Below are positions 44,146 to 53,709 of a DNA stretch of 64,000 nucleotides, in pieces. The stretch comes from Marinobacter halotolerans (lineage in GTDB: Bacteria; Pseudomonadota; Gammaproteobacteria; Pseudomonadales; Oleiphilaceae), in the NCBI RefSeq assembly GCF_008795985.1, contig NZ_VMHP01000001.1:1364001-1428000 (forward strand), written 5' to 3'. The notes beneath the pieces are model-generated. The model searched no databases. It was given only the letters and a program-made list of their open reading frames with translations, and was not told the DNA's origin. Numbering within the stretch: the stretch's first letter is position 1; every line of letters begins with the position of its first letter. A program made the translations under genes and the position numbers.

Positions 44146-45033
44146 ATGATTGCCCAGATTCTGTCCACGCTGTTGCCGGTGTTCCTCATTGCCGGCTGTG
44201 GCGCGCTCTATGGCCGTTACCGCAGCCCGGACATCAAGGGTCTGAACGTGCTGAACATGGAGCTGTTCGTGCCCATGCTGGTATTCGCCGTGCTGGCCGA
44301 CAAACAGGCGCCGTTGCAGGAATACGCCGGGCTCGCGCTGTCCGCCACGGTGGTGGTGCTGGGGTCCGGCGTTATTCTTTATCCCCTGGCACGGGTGCTG
44401 AAGCTGAATCTGAAAACCTTCCTGCCGCCGATGATGTTCAACAACAGCGGCAACATGGGCCTGCCACTTCTGGTTCTGGCGTTCGGCGAGGCAGCGCTGC
44501 CTGCTGCCATCGTGCTGTTTATCGTCGAGATGCTGCTGCATTTCTCTTTCGGGCTCTACATACTCGATCCGCACACCTCCATTTTCAAACGACTGAAACT
44601 GCCCATCGTGTTTGCCAGCATTGCCGGCCTGGCAGTGAACTTCAGCGGCATCGCCCTGCCCGGCTGGCTGCTGGAGACGCTGAATATGCTGGGCGAGGTG
44701 TGTATTCCACTGATGCTGTTTGCCCTGGGGGTCAGAATGCTGGAAGTGGACTTCAGCGACTGGAAGCTGGGCCTGCTGGGCGCCATTGCCTGCCCCGCCA
44801 GCGGCCTGATCCTGGCCTGGCCGATGATTGCCATCATGGACCTGCCGGGCTTGCAGGTAGCTTCTCTCTGGGTCTTCGCGGCCCTGCCACCGGCGGTGCT
44901 GAACTACATGGTGGCGGAGCAGTACCAGCAGGAGCCCCATAAGGTTGCCTCGCTGGTACTGATCAGCAACCTGGGCAGCCTGGTAGTGATGCCACTGGTG
45001 CTGGGGGTGGTGTTCGCAGCCGGTTACGTTTAA
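44146..45033 (+). CDS. AEC-family auxin efflux-like permease
   Basis: A 295-residue membrane protein of the AEC family with ten predicted helices in two inverted halves. It has the central [11 protein letters not shown] motif at the crossing region and the family segment GVRMLEVDF. Bacterial members move organic acids such as malate or malonate. The ribosome site is GGAG. It is divergent from PatB and its TAA stop overlaps the convergent chemoreceptor stop (TTAA). Confidence 0.83.
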   Translation: MIAQILSTLLPVFLIAGCGALYGRYRSPDIKGLNVLNMELFVPMLVFAVLADKQAPLQEYAGLALSATVVVLGSGVILYPLARVLKLNLKTFLPPMMFNNSGNMGLPLLVLAFGEAALPAAIVLFIVEMLLHFSFGLYILDPHTSIFKRLKLPIVFASIAGLAVNFSGIALPGWLLETLNMLGEVCIPLMLFALGVRMLEVDFSDWKLGLLGAIACPASGLILAWPMIAIMDLPGLQVASLWVFAALPPAVLNYMVAEQYQQEPHKVASLVLISNLGSLVVMPLVLGVVFAAGYV

Positions 45034-46676
45034 ACGCCTCTGAGACGGAACACGCTGACCCTGGACCGAAGCTGGCCGGCCAGAACCGCCAGATCACGGC
45101 TGGCACCGGCCACCTGATCAGAGCCGGCAGACGTTTCAACCGTGGCGTCGTGAATCCGGCTGATATTGCGGTTCACCTCTTCGGCCACGGAGCTCTGCTC
45201 TTCGGAGGCACTGGCAATCTGTGCGTTCATGTCGTTGATGGCCCCTACTTCCTCGCGGATACGCACCAGCGCCGCTTCGGCTTCCGTGGTTTTCTCCACC
45301 GTGGCGCCGGCCAGTCCACGGCTGTTTTCCATCACCGATACCGCCTCATTGGCGCCAGCCTGAAGTGTACCGATCATCTCCTGGATCTCGCGGGTCGAAT
45401 CCTGGGTACGGGACGCCAGCGAACGCACCTCGTCCGCCACCACGGCAAAGCCGCGCCCGTGGGTCCCCGCCCGTGCCGCTTCGATAGCGGCGTTGAGTGC
45501 CAGCAGATTGGTCTGCTCTGCGATGGCGTTGATGACTTCGATGATTTTCTCGATATTCGCGCTGTCGGTCGAAACCCGCTGCACGGTGTGTGATGCCTGT
45601 TCCAGGGTATCCGACAGCTGACTGATGGATGCCGCTGTGTCCTGAACAACCCGGTTGCCGCTTTCCACTTCCGCATCCGCTTTCTGTGTGGCGCTGGCAG
45701 CGTTGGCGGCAAAACCGGCCACTTCGTTAACCGTCGCCGCCATCTGATTGACGGCCGTGGCCATCTGCTCGGCTTCGCTGGCCTGCAGGCGAATCTGATG
45801 GCTGTTGCTGTCGGAGGTGCTCTCCAGCTCGGACGACGAGTTGCTCAGTTCTTCCGCTGCGGCACGAACCTCCCGAATGATTCCCGCCAGACGTTCAACG
45901 GTATCCTGCAAGGCGCCCATCACACTGTCGGGATAGCGCGTGTGGATATCCTGATCAAGCTCACCATCGGCCAGGCGGCGGATGGCGTCGGCAACGTCCT
46001 CCGGTTCACCGCCCAGAATGCGTTTCAGGCTGCGAATGATCAGCCACGCCACCAGCACGCTCAGCAAAACCGCCACACCGGTGATTGACAGTATCAGCGT
46101 GTTAAAACTGCCCGCGGTGGCACGCACGGCCTCCACATTGCCGGCAATCACCTCTTCCTGATGGTCAATGAAGGCATTCACCCGTTTCAGCCATTCGCTG
46201 TAAGCACCGGAAACGTCGCTTAGCAGAAACGCCTGGGCGCCCTGAATATCACCGTCTAGCCTGCGTTCCAGCAGATCGTCGGTCAGCGCCAGCGCCCGGC
46301 CCTGGATCTCTTCAATGGCCGCCATTAGCCGCTTCTCTTCTCGACTGGCGCTATCGTCTCTTAGCATGGACTGCATCGGAACAGCGGATTCCCGGTAAAA
46401 AGCCTTCAGCCGCTCAATGTCCTGAAGATGCTTCTGCAGATCCCGGTCGTTTTCCACCAGCACCGCATCCCGAATGGCAATGGCCCGGTCGTGCACGCTG
46501 CCGCGGAAATTGATGGCGTACCGCTGCTTCAGTGCCGCCCCGTCACCTACTTCGGTCAGTGTCCGATCAATAAAACCCACGCGATTATTGCCAATCAGGC
46601 TGATAGCAATCATCAGGGACAATATCAGACCAAATCCGAGGGTAAGGCGTTTCGCAACGGTAAGCCGGCTGAACAT
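45030..46676 (-). CDS. methyl-accepting chemotaxis protein
   Basis: A 548-residue chemoreceptor. It has a membrane helix at about 11-32, a periplasmic four-helix-bundle-like sensor (about 35-190), a second helix at about 195-217, HAMP, and a kinase-control tip [39 protein letters not shown] written in canonical form. There is no C-terminal CheR/CheB pentapeptide. Start ATG 46676 with GGAG; the frame extends 50 codons upstream without family match. The ligand is unknown. Confidence 0.88.
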   Translation of the reverse strand: MFSRLTVAKRLTLGFGLILSLMIAISLIGNNRVGFIDRTLTEVGDGAALKQRYAINFRGSVHDRAIAIRDAVLVENDRDLQKHLQDIERLKAFYRESAVPMQSMLRDDSASREEKRLMAAIEEIQGRALALTDDLLERRLDGDIQGAQAFLLSDVSGAYSEWLKRVNAFIDHQEEVIAGNVEAVRATAGSFNTLILSITGVAVLLSVLVAWLIIRSLKRILGGEPEDVADAIRRLADGELDQDIHTRYPDSVMGALQDTVERLAGIIREVRAAAEELSNSSSELESTSDSNSHQIRLQASEAEQMATAVNQMAATVNEVAGFAANAASATQKADAEVESGNRVVQDTAASISQLSDTLEQASHTVQRVSTDSANIEKIIEVINAIAEQTNLLALNAAIEAARAGTHGRGFAVVADEVRSLASRTQDSTREIQEMIGTLQAGANEAVSVMENSRGLAGATVEKTTEAEAALVRIREEVGAINDMNAQIASASEEQSSVAEEVNRNISRIHDATVETSAGSDQVAGASRDLAVLAGQLRSRVSVFRLRGV

Positions 46677-46896
46677 GCACACACTCCATACGTACTTAAG
46701 AATTGTGTTAATGGTTCTTGAAAATCTTCGGAACGGATCAGCCTGCTTCCGGACGTACCGGCTTTTTTGACAATCAATTGCATTGCCGCAACTTATCTTT
46801 ACATCACCGTCGTAGATCCCTTGCAACTGCAGTTACTTTGTCCGATGGTAAAAAACAGTGTGTGACTCACTGCAATACCGATATGGAGGTCTAACC

Positions 46897-49404
46897 ATGA
46901 GTGTTCTTCTCCTGCTGATCAGTGCCCTGGTACTGATATACCTGAGTATTGGCGGCACCACCGCCGCCGGCGTCCTTGTTGTTGCCACCGTTGTGGGGCT
47001 GTTTCTGGACGGCTGGCACCTGCTGAGCATTATCTTCGGCGGTGGCCTGCTGGCGCTGAGCCTGGCACTGGTGTTTCCGGGCAACTTCCGTCGCGATAAG
47101 CTGAGCAAACCCCTGCTGGGCTGGGTACGCGGCCAACTGCCCAAGCTCTCCTCAACCGAGGAAGAAGCGCTGCGTTCCGGCAGCGTGGACTGGGATGGCG
47201 AGCTGTTTTCCGGCCAGCCGGACTGGTCGAAATTGCTGGAATACCAGCCCTCCCATCTGAGCAGTGAAGAGCAGGCCTTCCTGGATGGGCCGGTGGAAAA
47301 GCTTTGCGGCATGCTGGATGACTGGAAGATCACCCATGAAGACTATGACCTGCCGGAAAAGGTCTGGAAGTTTATCCGGGAGAACGGCTTCTTCGGCCTG
47401 ATGATTCCCAAAGAACAGGGCGGCAAAGGCTTTTCCCACTCCGCCCACTCCGAAATCGTGATGAAAATCTCCACTCGCAGCGTTTCTGCCGCGGTGACGG
47501 TGATGGTGCCCAACTCCCTGGGCCCCGGCGAGCTGCTGATGGAATACGGCACTGACGCCCAGAAAGAACACTATCTGCCGCGCCTGGCCGGCGGTGAGGA
47601 AATTCCCTGCTTTGCCCTGACGTCTCCTGTGGCCGGCTCCGACGCTGGTGCCATCCCCGACATGGGCATTGTCTGCAAGGGCCAGTGGAACGGTGAGGAA
47701 GTGCTGGGCCTCAAAGTCACCTGGAACAAGCGCTACATCACGCTTGCGCCAGTGGCGACCCTTATCGGCCTGGCCATCAAGGTCTACGACCCGGACAAAC
47801 TGCTGGGGGACGCTGACGAAATCGGCGTTACCTGTGTCATGGTTCCCAAAGATCTGGAGGGCGTACACGCTGGCGCCCGCCATCTGCCCATGAATACCGT
47901 GTTCATGAACGGGCCTACCTGGGGCAATGATGTCTTCATCCCCATGGATCAGGTCATTGGTGGCCAAGACATGCTGGGCCGGGGCTGGAAAATGCTGCTG
48001 GAGTGCCTGTCGATTGGCCGCTCGGTCTCCCTGCCGGCACTGGGCACCGGCGCGGGCAAGGTCGCCAGTCTGGCAACCGGCTCCTATTCGCTGACACGGG
48101 AGCAGTTTGGCCGCTCCATCAGCCAGTTTGAGGGCGTTCAGGAAGCCCTGGAACCCATCGCAGGCTACACCTACATGATGGACGCCGCCCGTTTGCTGAC
48201 CGCCGGCATGCTGGACCGTGGCGTGCGGCCGTCGGTACCGTCGGCGCTGCTGAAATACCGCAACACCGACCTGATGCGGGAAGTCATCAACCACGCCATG
48301 GACGTGGTCGCTGGCCGCGGCGTGATCACCGGCCCCCGCAACTTCCTGGCCCGGGCCTACCAGGCGGTGCCCATTGGTATTACCGTGGAAGGCGCCAACA
48401 TTCTGACCCGCAGCCTGATGGTGTTTGGCCAGGGCGCCATTCGCTGCCATCCGTTTATCGTTGAGGAAATCGAGGCGGCGGGCATGGACGACCAGAAGGC
48501 CGCGGTCGAGAAATTCGACGGCATCTTCTATCGCCATATTGCCCACACGACCCGTAACGCGTTGCGCTCAACGGTGCTCGCACTGACCGGCGGTTTACTG
48601 GAACCGGTACCCCGCCAGGGTAATATCCAGCCAGCCTACCGCCAGCTGGCCCGTTTTTCAGCGGCTTTCGCCCTGATGACAGACGTGACGCTGCTTTCCG
48701 TAGGCGGCGGCCTCAAGGCCCGCCAGCGGCTGTCCGGTCGCATGGCCGACTGTCTGGTGCACCTGTATTACGCCTCGGCGGTGATCAAGCAGTGGCACGA
48801 AGAAGGCTACCCGGACGACCAGCGCCCGCTGGTGGACTGGTGCCTGCAGACCAGCCTGCGTGATCTGAAGATTTCCATGCGGGAACTGATCATCAACTTC
48901 CCGGTACCCGCCCTGCGCTGGCCGCTTCGGGTTCTGGTGTTCCCTCTGGGCGCGACCGGCCTGAACGGGCCAAGCGACAAATTGGGTACCATCGTCGCCA
49001 ACAGCATTGTGAAGGACACGCCCCTGCGTCACCGCATCAGCCGCGGCAGCTATGTGAACACCGACCCGGAGGATCCGCTGGGCCGTGTGCTGAACGCCTA
49101 TCGTCTGGCCAATGAAACCCAGGAAATGCGCGACCGCCTGCACGAGGCCATGCGTAACCGGGACGAGGACCAGCTGGGCGGCATCGACCTGCTGATGGGC
49201 CACCAACGCAAAGAGCTGGTGGACTGGGCCTGCGATCAAGGAGTCATAAAGAAAGAAGAGTGCGACAAGCTGCTGGAAGCGCTGGAAGCACTGTACGACG
49301 TGATCCGCGTGGATGCCTTCGACGCCGACGGCATCAAGGCCTTGAGCCGGTGCGCCAAGGGTAAGCGCAAAGTCGTCGAACGCCCGCCGAGAGAAGAGGA
49401 GTAA
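46897..49404 (+). CDS. fadE: acyl-CoA dehydrogenase FadE
   Basis: An 835-residue FAD enzyme for the first step of fatty acid beta-oxidation, matching the size and architecture of E. coli FadE. Two hydrophobic N-terminal helices (about 2-22 and 28-62) probably tether it to the inner membrane. An acyl-CoA dehydrogenase core (FFGLMIPKEQGGKGFSHSAHSEI, FALTSPVAGSDAG, GVITGPRNFL) and a C-terminal DUF1974-type extension follow. ATG 46897 is preceded by GGAGG. It stands alone between a chemoreceptor and a small periplasmic protein. Confidence 0.92.
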   Translation: MSVLLLLISALVLIYLSIGGTTAAGVLVVATVVGLFLDGWHLLSIIFGGGLLALSLALVFPGNFRRDKLSKPLLGWVRGQLPKLSSTEEEALRSGSVDWDGELFSGQPDWSKLLEYQPSHLSSEEQAFLDGPVEKLCGMLDDWKITHEDYDLPEKVWKFIRENGFFGLMIPKEQGGKGFSHSAHSEIVMKISTRSVSAAVTVMVPNSLGPGELLMEYGTDAQKEHYLPRLAGGEEIPCFALTSPVAGSDAGAIPDMGIVCKGQWNGEEVLGLKVTWNKRYITLAPVATLIGLAIKVYDPDKLLGDADEIGVTCVMVPKDLEGVHAGARHLPMNTVFMNGPTWGNDVFIPMDQVIGGQDMLGRGWKMLLECLSIGRSVSLPALGTGAGKVASLATGSYSLTREQFGRSISQFEGVQEALEPIAGYTYMMDAARLLTAGMLDRGVRPSVPSALLKYRNTDLMREVINHAMDVVAGRGVITGPRNFLARAYQAVPIGITVEGANILTRSLMVFGQGAIRCHPFIVEEIEAAGMDDQKAAVEKFDGIFYRHIAHTTRNALRSTVLALTGGLLEPVPRQGNIQPAYRQLARFSAAFALMTDVTLLSVGGGLKARQRLSGRMADCLVHLYYASAVIKQWHEEGYPDDQRPLVDWCLQTSLRDLKISMRELIINFPVPALRWPLRVLVFPLGATGLNGPSDKLGTIVANSIVKDTPLRHRISRGSYVNTDPEDPLGRVLNAYRLANETQEMRDRLHEAMRNRDEDQLGGIDLLMGHQRKELVDWACDQGVIKKEECDKLLEALEALYDVIRVDAFDADGIKALSRCAKGKRKVVERPPREEE

Positions 49405-49440
49405 CGTCCGTCCCTGACGGACTACTCCAGATTAATCTTA

Positions 49441-49464
49441 GGCCCCGGCGTCTGTGTCGGGGCC
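49441..49464. terminator. hairpin after fadE
   Basis: GGCCCCG (49441-49447) and CGGGGCC (49458-49464) form a GC-rich hairpin between the convergent fadE and CigR-like genes. A second small dyad, GTCCGTC/GACGGAC, lies at 49406-49422. The T-tract is weak in both directions (TTAA), so efficiency as a terminator is uncertain. Confidence 0.55.
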
Positions 49465-49484
49465 TTAACCCTGTCATAGTGTAA

Positions 49485-49790
49485 CTACTGATCCAGGATA
49501 TCGATAATCTCCCGGGTATCCTTGATCACCGTATAGATCTGGTCCTCAATACGAACTTCCTGACGACCATCCCCCAGGTCACGGACAGTTCCGTAATCAT
49601 ACAGATCACGGTTCAAACGCTCGCCGGGACGAATATCCAGCTTTTTCTGCCAACCCGGAGGCAGCGGCTTACCCTGCTCCACCTTCTTTTGCAGCCCCGG
49701 CGGCAGCGCATCAGAGTGATTTCCGGCGAAAGCGGCACCCGCGCCCCCCAGAAGACTGAACGTCAGAGCGACGGCAATAAGTCTGTTCAT
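49485..49790 (-). CDS. RcnB/CigR-like small periplasmic protein
   Basis: A 101-residue secreted protein with a signal peptide (MNRLIAVALTFSLLGGAGAAFAG). The repeated LPPGLQKK / LPPGWQKK segments are characteristic of RcnB/CigR-type periplasmic proteins. The C-terminal half is YGTVRDLGDGRQEVRIEDQIY. The biochemical role of this family is poorly defined, though some members influence metal homeostasis or virulence. It is convergent with fadE. Confidence 0.75.
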   Translation of the reverse strand: MNRLIAVALTFSLLGGAGAAFAGNHSDALPPGLQKKVEQGKPLPPGWQKKLDIRPGERLNRDLYDYGTVRDLGDGRQEVRIEDQIYTVIKDTREIIDILDQ

Positions 49791-50086
49791 AAAGGTATTT
49801 CCCCTCTGTGCAGTAAATTACACCCGCAGGAGATCGGTCTCCCGGATCCTGTTTTCTACCTATTCCACGTCAGACCATGCCAAACCGTTCCTGAAACCAT
49901 GGAATCTCTCCAGGATTCGTCCTCTGACCGAAGCTCCGACATCAAGCTCTATTGCCCCAGGCTTTCAAACTCATTGGCAAATCTTATTAAACCGGAGTCA
50001 GAAAGGCCTTTGCAGAACTAACTAATAGTTATAAAATAATTTTTACTTAGTTCATTTTAGAATATATAGATATTCCGGCGGGCTAT
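49791..50086. other. 296-bp AT-rich intergenic region before ABC operon
   Basis: This divergent gap separates the CigR-like gene and the ABC operon. The last 100 bp are much richer in A and T than the surroundings (ATAATTTTTACTTAG, AATATATAGATATT) and probably hold the ABC promoter. A small GGAGA/TCTCC hairpin with TCGG loop is at 49829-49842. I see no RNA gene. Confidence 0.5.
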
Positions 50087-50857
50087 ATGAGACTTCACTT
50101 TGATCAGGTCACCAAATCATTTGGTGACCTGAACGTGATCAAGCAGTTCGATACCACAATCGGCAACGGTGAAATCGTTGCGCTTGTAGGTCCGTCCGGT
50201 TGCGGAAAGTCTACGCTGTTACATATGCTTGCCGGACTTCAACAACCTTCGTCCGGGACCCTGACTGCCGATGGCATGTCTGTTGCCAATCCCTCTCCAG
50301 AGCGCACCCTGGTCTTCCAGGAGCACGCCCTGTACCCGTGGATGACCTTACTGGAAAACGTATCCCTGGCGCTGGAATTCCAGGACAAGCCCCGCAAGAC
50401 GTCCCTCACTGAAGCCCGTAAATGGCTGGAGAAAGTGAAACTGGTCGGCTTTGAAGACTACTACCCCCATCAGGTGTCCGGAGGCATGCGCCAGCGCTGT
50501 GCCCTGGCCAGGGCGTTTATCGCCCGGCCCAAAGTACTGTTGCTGGATGAACCCTTCGGCGCCCTGGATGCGCTGACCCGAATGACCCTGCAGAGTGTCC
50601 TCAAGGACCTGATCGAGGAAGAGCGCCCCACCGTTGTTCTGGTCACTCATGATGTGGACGAAGCGCTATACCTGGCAGACCGGGTCATGGTTTTCAGCCA
50701 CCGCCCGGCAACCGTGTTGCGGGAAGTCGAGCTGGGCCACATTCCGAAAACCCACGACCTGTCGGTTTTTGCCGATGTCCGCCGGGAGGTCCTGAGCCTG
50801 CTCGGCATTGATGTTGAAGAACACACCCCTAACGATTCCCGAGGAGAAATGGCATGA
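50087..50857 (+). CDS. ABC transporter ATPase (nitrate/sulfonate/taurine type)
   Basis: A 256-residue ABC ATPase of the TauB/SsuB/NrtD group. Walker A GPSGCGKST, Q-loop FQEHALYPW, signature VSGGMRQRCALARAF, Walker B VLLLDEPFGALD and switch His in VTHDVDEA are present. It energises import with the following binding protein and permease, to which it is coupled by an ATGA overlap. A 29-nt palindrome lies in its first codons. The substrate is not evident. Confidence 0.88.
   Translation: MRLHFDQVTKSFGDLNVIKQFDTTIGNGEIVALVGPSGCGKSTLLHMLAGLQQPSSGTLTADGMSVANPSPERTLVFQEHALYPWMTLLENVSLALEFQDKPRKTSLTEARKWLEKVKLVGFEDYYPHQVSGGMRQRCALARAFIARPKVLLLDEPFGALDALTRMTLQSVLKDLIEEERPTVVLVTHDVDEALYLADRVMVFSHRPATVLREVELGHIPKTHDLSVFADVRREVLSLLGIDVEEHTPNDSRGEMA
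50104..50132. repeat. 29-nt perfect palindrome over codons 6-16 of the ABC ATPase
   Basis: Positions 50104-50117 and 50119-50132 are exact 14-bp reverse complements around C50118, flanked by two TGATCA copies (50101, 50136). Located 18 nt after the ATG, it could be a protein-binding operator inside the gene or an mRNA hairpin near the ribosome site. It encodes the ordinary family residues VTKSFGD, so codon choice, not protein sequence, creates it. Confidence 0.8.
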
Positions 50858-51849
50858 CCCGTTCTTTACTGGCTCCAGTTTTTGCCCTTCTGCTGGGCCT
50901 GGCTGTCACCAGCCCGGCAACAGCAGCCGAAGAATTCCGTGTTGGCTACGTGCGGGTTATGGACGACGCCCAGGCCATGCTGGCCTATGAAGCAGGCCTC
51001 TATGAGAAATACGGTCTGGATGCACAGCTGATCGAATTTTCCTCTGGTACGGACCTGATCAAAGGCATCGTGGGCGGCCAGCTAGACATCGGCGTGCTTG
51101 GCTTCTCCAACGCCTTCACCTGGGTGTCTCGCGGGGCGGATCTGAAAATCGTCGGCGGCGCCCAGCGCGGTTATCACTCCTTGGTGGTGCGGGAAGATTC
51201 CGGCATTGAGTCCGTCGCAGACCTGGAAGGCAAAAGCCTCGCTTCCCAGAAGCAGGGCAGCACCGCCGACATCGTGCTCAAGGGCGTGATGCTGGCCAAC
51301 GCCGGCCTTCAGCCAGAAGACCTGAATATCATGGGTGTGGCACCTGCCGTAGCGGTTCAGTCCCTGGTTGGCGGTCGCGTGGACGCAGCTTTCCTGTTCG
51401 AACCCTATGACCGTATTGCCCAGTTGGTAGCGCCCGTTAAACAGATCTACGAGATCGGTGAAGTATGGCCATTCCCCTGCATGGTGGTCATCACCTCTGC
51501 CGAAACCCTGAAAAACCGCAAGGACGCGCTTTGGGCAGCACTGGACGCCCAACGCGAGGCCATCGAGATGCTTGAGAACGATCCGGCAAAGGCGGCTCCG
51601 CTGATCACCGACTATTTCATCAAAGACGAGTTCGTAAAGTCCCGCAACCAGGGCAATATCCCGGCAGAGACGGTCATTACCCAGGCCATCCAGACCAACG
51701 ACTTCAGCGCCAAGCTGACAGAAAGCGACATCAACCGCATGAAGGAACTGGCCGGCATCATGAAGGCCCAGGGTATTCTTCCGGCGGATAGCGATTTCAA
51801 CGTTGATTCCCTGCTTGATCTGTCCTGGCAGCAGGCGCGCGGGCTGTAA
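50854..51849 (+). CDS. ABC transporter substrate-binding protein (NMT1/TauA-like)
   Basis: A 331-residue periplasmic binding protein with a signal peptide (residues 1-24, cleavage after SPATAA). The NMT1/SsuA/TauA fold is seen in FRVGYVRVMDDAQAMLAYEAGLYEKYGLDAQLIEF, GIVGGQLDIGVLG and DLEGKSLASQKQGSTADI. Members bind nitrate, sulfonates, taurine, thiamin precursors or aromatic acids, and the pocket residues do not let me choose. GAGGAG ribosome site; the start overlaps the ATPase stop. Confidence 0.85.
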   Translation: MTRSLLAPVFALLLGLAVTSPATAAEEFRVGYVRVMDDAQAMLAYEAGLYEKYGLDAQLIEFSSGTDLIKGIVGGQLDIGVLGFSNAFTWVSRGADLKIVGGAQRGYHSLVVREDSGIESVADLEGKSLASQKQGSTADIVLKGVMLANAGLQPEDLNIMGVAPAVAVQSLVGGRVDAAFLFEPYDRIAQLVAPVKQIYEIGEVWPFPCMVVITSAETLKNRKDALWAALDAQREAIEMLENDPAKAAPLITDYFIKDEFVKSRNQGNIPAETVITQAIQTNDFSAKLTESDINRMKELAGIMKAQGILPADSDFNVDSLLDLSWQQARGL

Positions 51850-51851
51850 AC

Positions 51852-52622
51852 ATGAGCAATACCCAGTCCACCGGCGTTGCCAGCAAACGGGCCTATGTTT
51901 TCGCCATCGCCGTCATCCTGTTCTTCTGGCAGGTGGCGGCCTGGTTCCTGCCGGACTTCCTGATGCCAGACGTACCGGCGGCCTTTGTTCGCCTGTGGGA
52001 AGAACTCAACAGCCCGGTATTCTGGGAAGGGCTGGGCAACAGCATGACCCGTCTGGGTGCCGGTTACGGCGCCGCGATTATACTAGGCATCCTGATCGGG
52101 CTGGTGGGCGGAACTCTCAATGCCGTCCGCAGCACCCTGAAAGCGGCCATCATCATTCTGCAGTCGATCCCGTCCATTGCCTGGGTGCCGCTGTTCCTGA
52201 TCCTGATGGGCTTCGGCAATCTGCCGATCATCGTGGTCGTTGCCATCGGCGCCTTCTTCCCCACGGCCCTGAGCGTAATGAACGCCACGGAAAGCGTGGA
52301 AAAAGTTCATATCTCGGCCGCCCGGGTTATGGGCGCCTCAAAGTTCCAGATGCTCAAGCGGGTCTACTTCCCGGCCGTCACTCCGGAGCTGATTACCGGC
52401 GCCCAGCTGGCTTTCGGTAATGCCTGGCGCGCGCTGATTTCCGCCGAGATGATCGTTGGTTTCAGCGCCGGTCTTGGTAAATCCCTGGCCTATTCCGGCG
52501 AAATCGCAGACATGACAGGGGTCATGACCAACATTCTGGTGATAGCGGTGCTGGCGGCAGTTATTGATCAGGTTATCCTCGAACGCATCAAACATAGGCT
52601 ACTGCGTTACCAGTATCTCTGA
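51852..52622 (+). CDS. ABC transporter permease (TauC/SsuC-like)
   Basis: A 256-residue inner-membrane permease with six hydrophobic helices. The coupling motif region (AARVMGASKFQMLKRVYFPAVTPELITGAQLAFGNAWRALISAEMI) is typical of the nitrate/sulfonate permease group. It starts two bases after the binding protein gene and completes the operon. The LysR gene converges on it with a nine-base gap. Confidence 0.87.
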   Translation: MSNTQSTGVASKRAYVFAIAVILFFWQVAAWFLPDFLMPDVPAAFVRLWEELNSPVFWEGLGNSMTRLGAGYGAAIILGILIGLVGGTLNAVRSTLKAAIIILQSIPSIAWVPLFLILMGFGNLPIIVVVAIGAFFPTALSVMNATESVEKVHISAARVMGASKFQMLKRVYFPAVTPELITGAQLAFGNAWRALISAEMIVGFSAGLGKSLAYSGEIADMTGVMTNILVIAVLAAVIDQVILERIKHRLLRYQYL

Positions 52623-52631
52623 TCACCAGGT

Positions 52632-53579
52632 TCACTCGGACCTGAGGCCACCCCGAATCGCCTCATCAACCAGCCACCGACGCAGGATCTGAATCCCCCG
52701 CTCCCGGCGGCGGCTGGTTTTCCAGGCGAAATAGAACGTGTCTCCGGTCATCACCGAATGGCAAGGCAGCTGCACAAAATCCTCCGAATCCTTCCGTGTA
52801 CTGAGCATGTAGTCGTTCGTCAGCGCAATCCCCTGATGAAAACGCGCCGCCTCAAGCGACAACAGCATGTGACTTGAATGCAGTAACCGGCTGGACTTCG
52901 GCAGAGTCAGCCCCGCCTCGCGATACCAGGCCTCCCAGTCGCCACCCTGCCGGTCATAAATACTGTGGGTAGAAAGTAACGGAAACTCCGCCACCATTGC
53001 TGGTGTAAGCGACACCGCCCCCGGGTCACCGGTTGCCTCCTCCAGCGCCAGCTCCCTGCGAATCTTCTGCCAGTAATCCTGGCTGCACACTGGAAACAGA
53101 CGCTCCGTGTAAAGCAGCTCGTAGCTGAACGCCCGCGAATCCGGCTTGACGGTAATGAAGCAATCCGCCACCCGGTCAGACAACACCGGATTACTGCTAC
53201 TCATCTCCAGCGACAACTCCAGCTGCGGGTGCTGCCGCTTCAGATCCGGCAAGCGCGGCACCAGCCAGCGCACCGCAAAGGAACTGAACACAGACAGCCG
53301 CAACATGGATTCCTCATGCCCCAGCAACTGCTCACTCACCCGCTCAATCTGCAACAACGCCGTGCTGACGCCATCCAGGTACTGCCGCCCCTCATCCGTC
53401 AGCGTCAGCGTGCGTCCACTGCGGTAGAACAGCTTCTCGCCAAGGTAAGTTTCCAGCTGCTTGATCTGATGACTGACCGCACTCTGGCCCACGGCCAGCT
53501 CCTCGGCAGCCTGTGAAAAGCTGTTCAGACGGGCAACGGCCTCGAAAACAGGCAGGGATTTAAGCGGTGGCAGTTTCAT
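52632..53579 (-). CDS. LysR-type regulator (GcvA-like)
   Basis: A 315-residue LysR regulator of the GcvA/AmpR subgroup (LPPLKSLPVFEAVARLNSFSQAAEELAVGQSAVSHQIKQLETYLGEKLFYR). The effector domain has RWLVPRLPDLKRQHPQLEL. It is divergent from an EamA transporter and convergent with the ABC operon, so either could be its target. An inverted repeat between it and the EamA gene is a candidate operator. Confidence 0.87.
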   Translation of the reverse strand: MKLPPLKSLPVFEAVARLNSFSQAAEELAVGQSAVSHQIKQLETYLGEKLFYRSGRTLTLTDEGRQYLDGVSTALLQIERVSEQLLGHEESMLRLSVFSSFAVRWLVPRLPDLKRQHPQLELSLEMSSSNPVLSDRVADCFITVKPDSRAFSYELLYTERLFPVCSQDYWQKIRRELALEEATGDPGAVSLTPAMVAEFPLLSTHSIYDRQGGDWEAWYREAGLTLPKSSRLLHSSHMLLSLEAARFHQGIALTNDYMLSTRKDSEDFVQLPCHSVMTGDTFYFAWKTSRRRERGIQILRRWLVDEAIRGGLRSE

Positions 53580-53580
53580 T

Positions 53581-53612
53581 ATCTATTTTTCTAATACCAG
53601 TGGTGAATAGAT
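53581..53612. promoter_or_regulatory. inverted repeat between LysR and EamA genes
   Basis: ATCTATT (53581-53587) and AATAGAT (53606-53612) frame an 18-bp AT-rich centre directly at the 5' end of the LysR gene in the divergent LysR/EamA region. The location fits autoregulation and control of the transporter by the LysR protein; this is inferred. Confidence 0.45.
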
Positions 53613-53709
53613 CATTTTATCGGATACTAGCACGCCAGTAGACTCCCTTCACAAGTTCAGGGAGCCCTGTGGAACCCGCGAACATCAGGCCAGGAGAAGG
53701 AGGTAAAAC

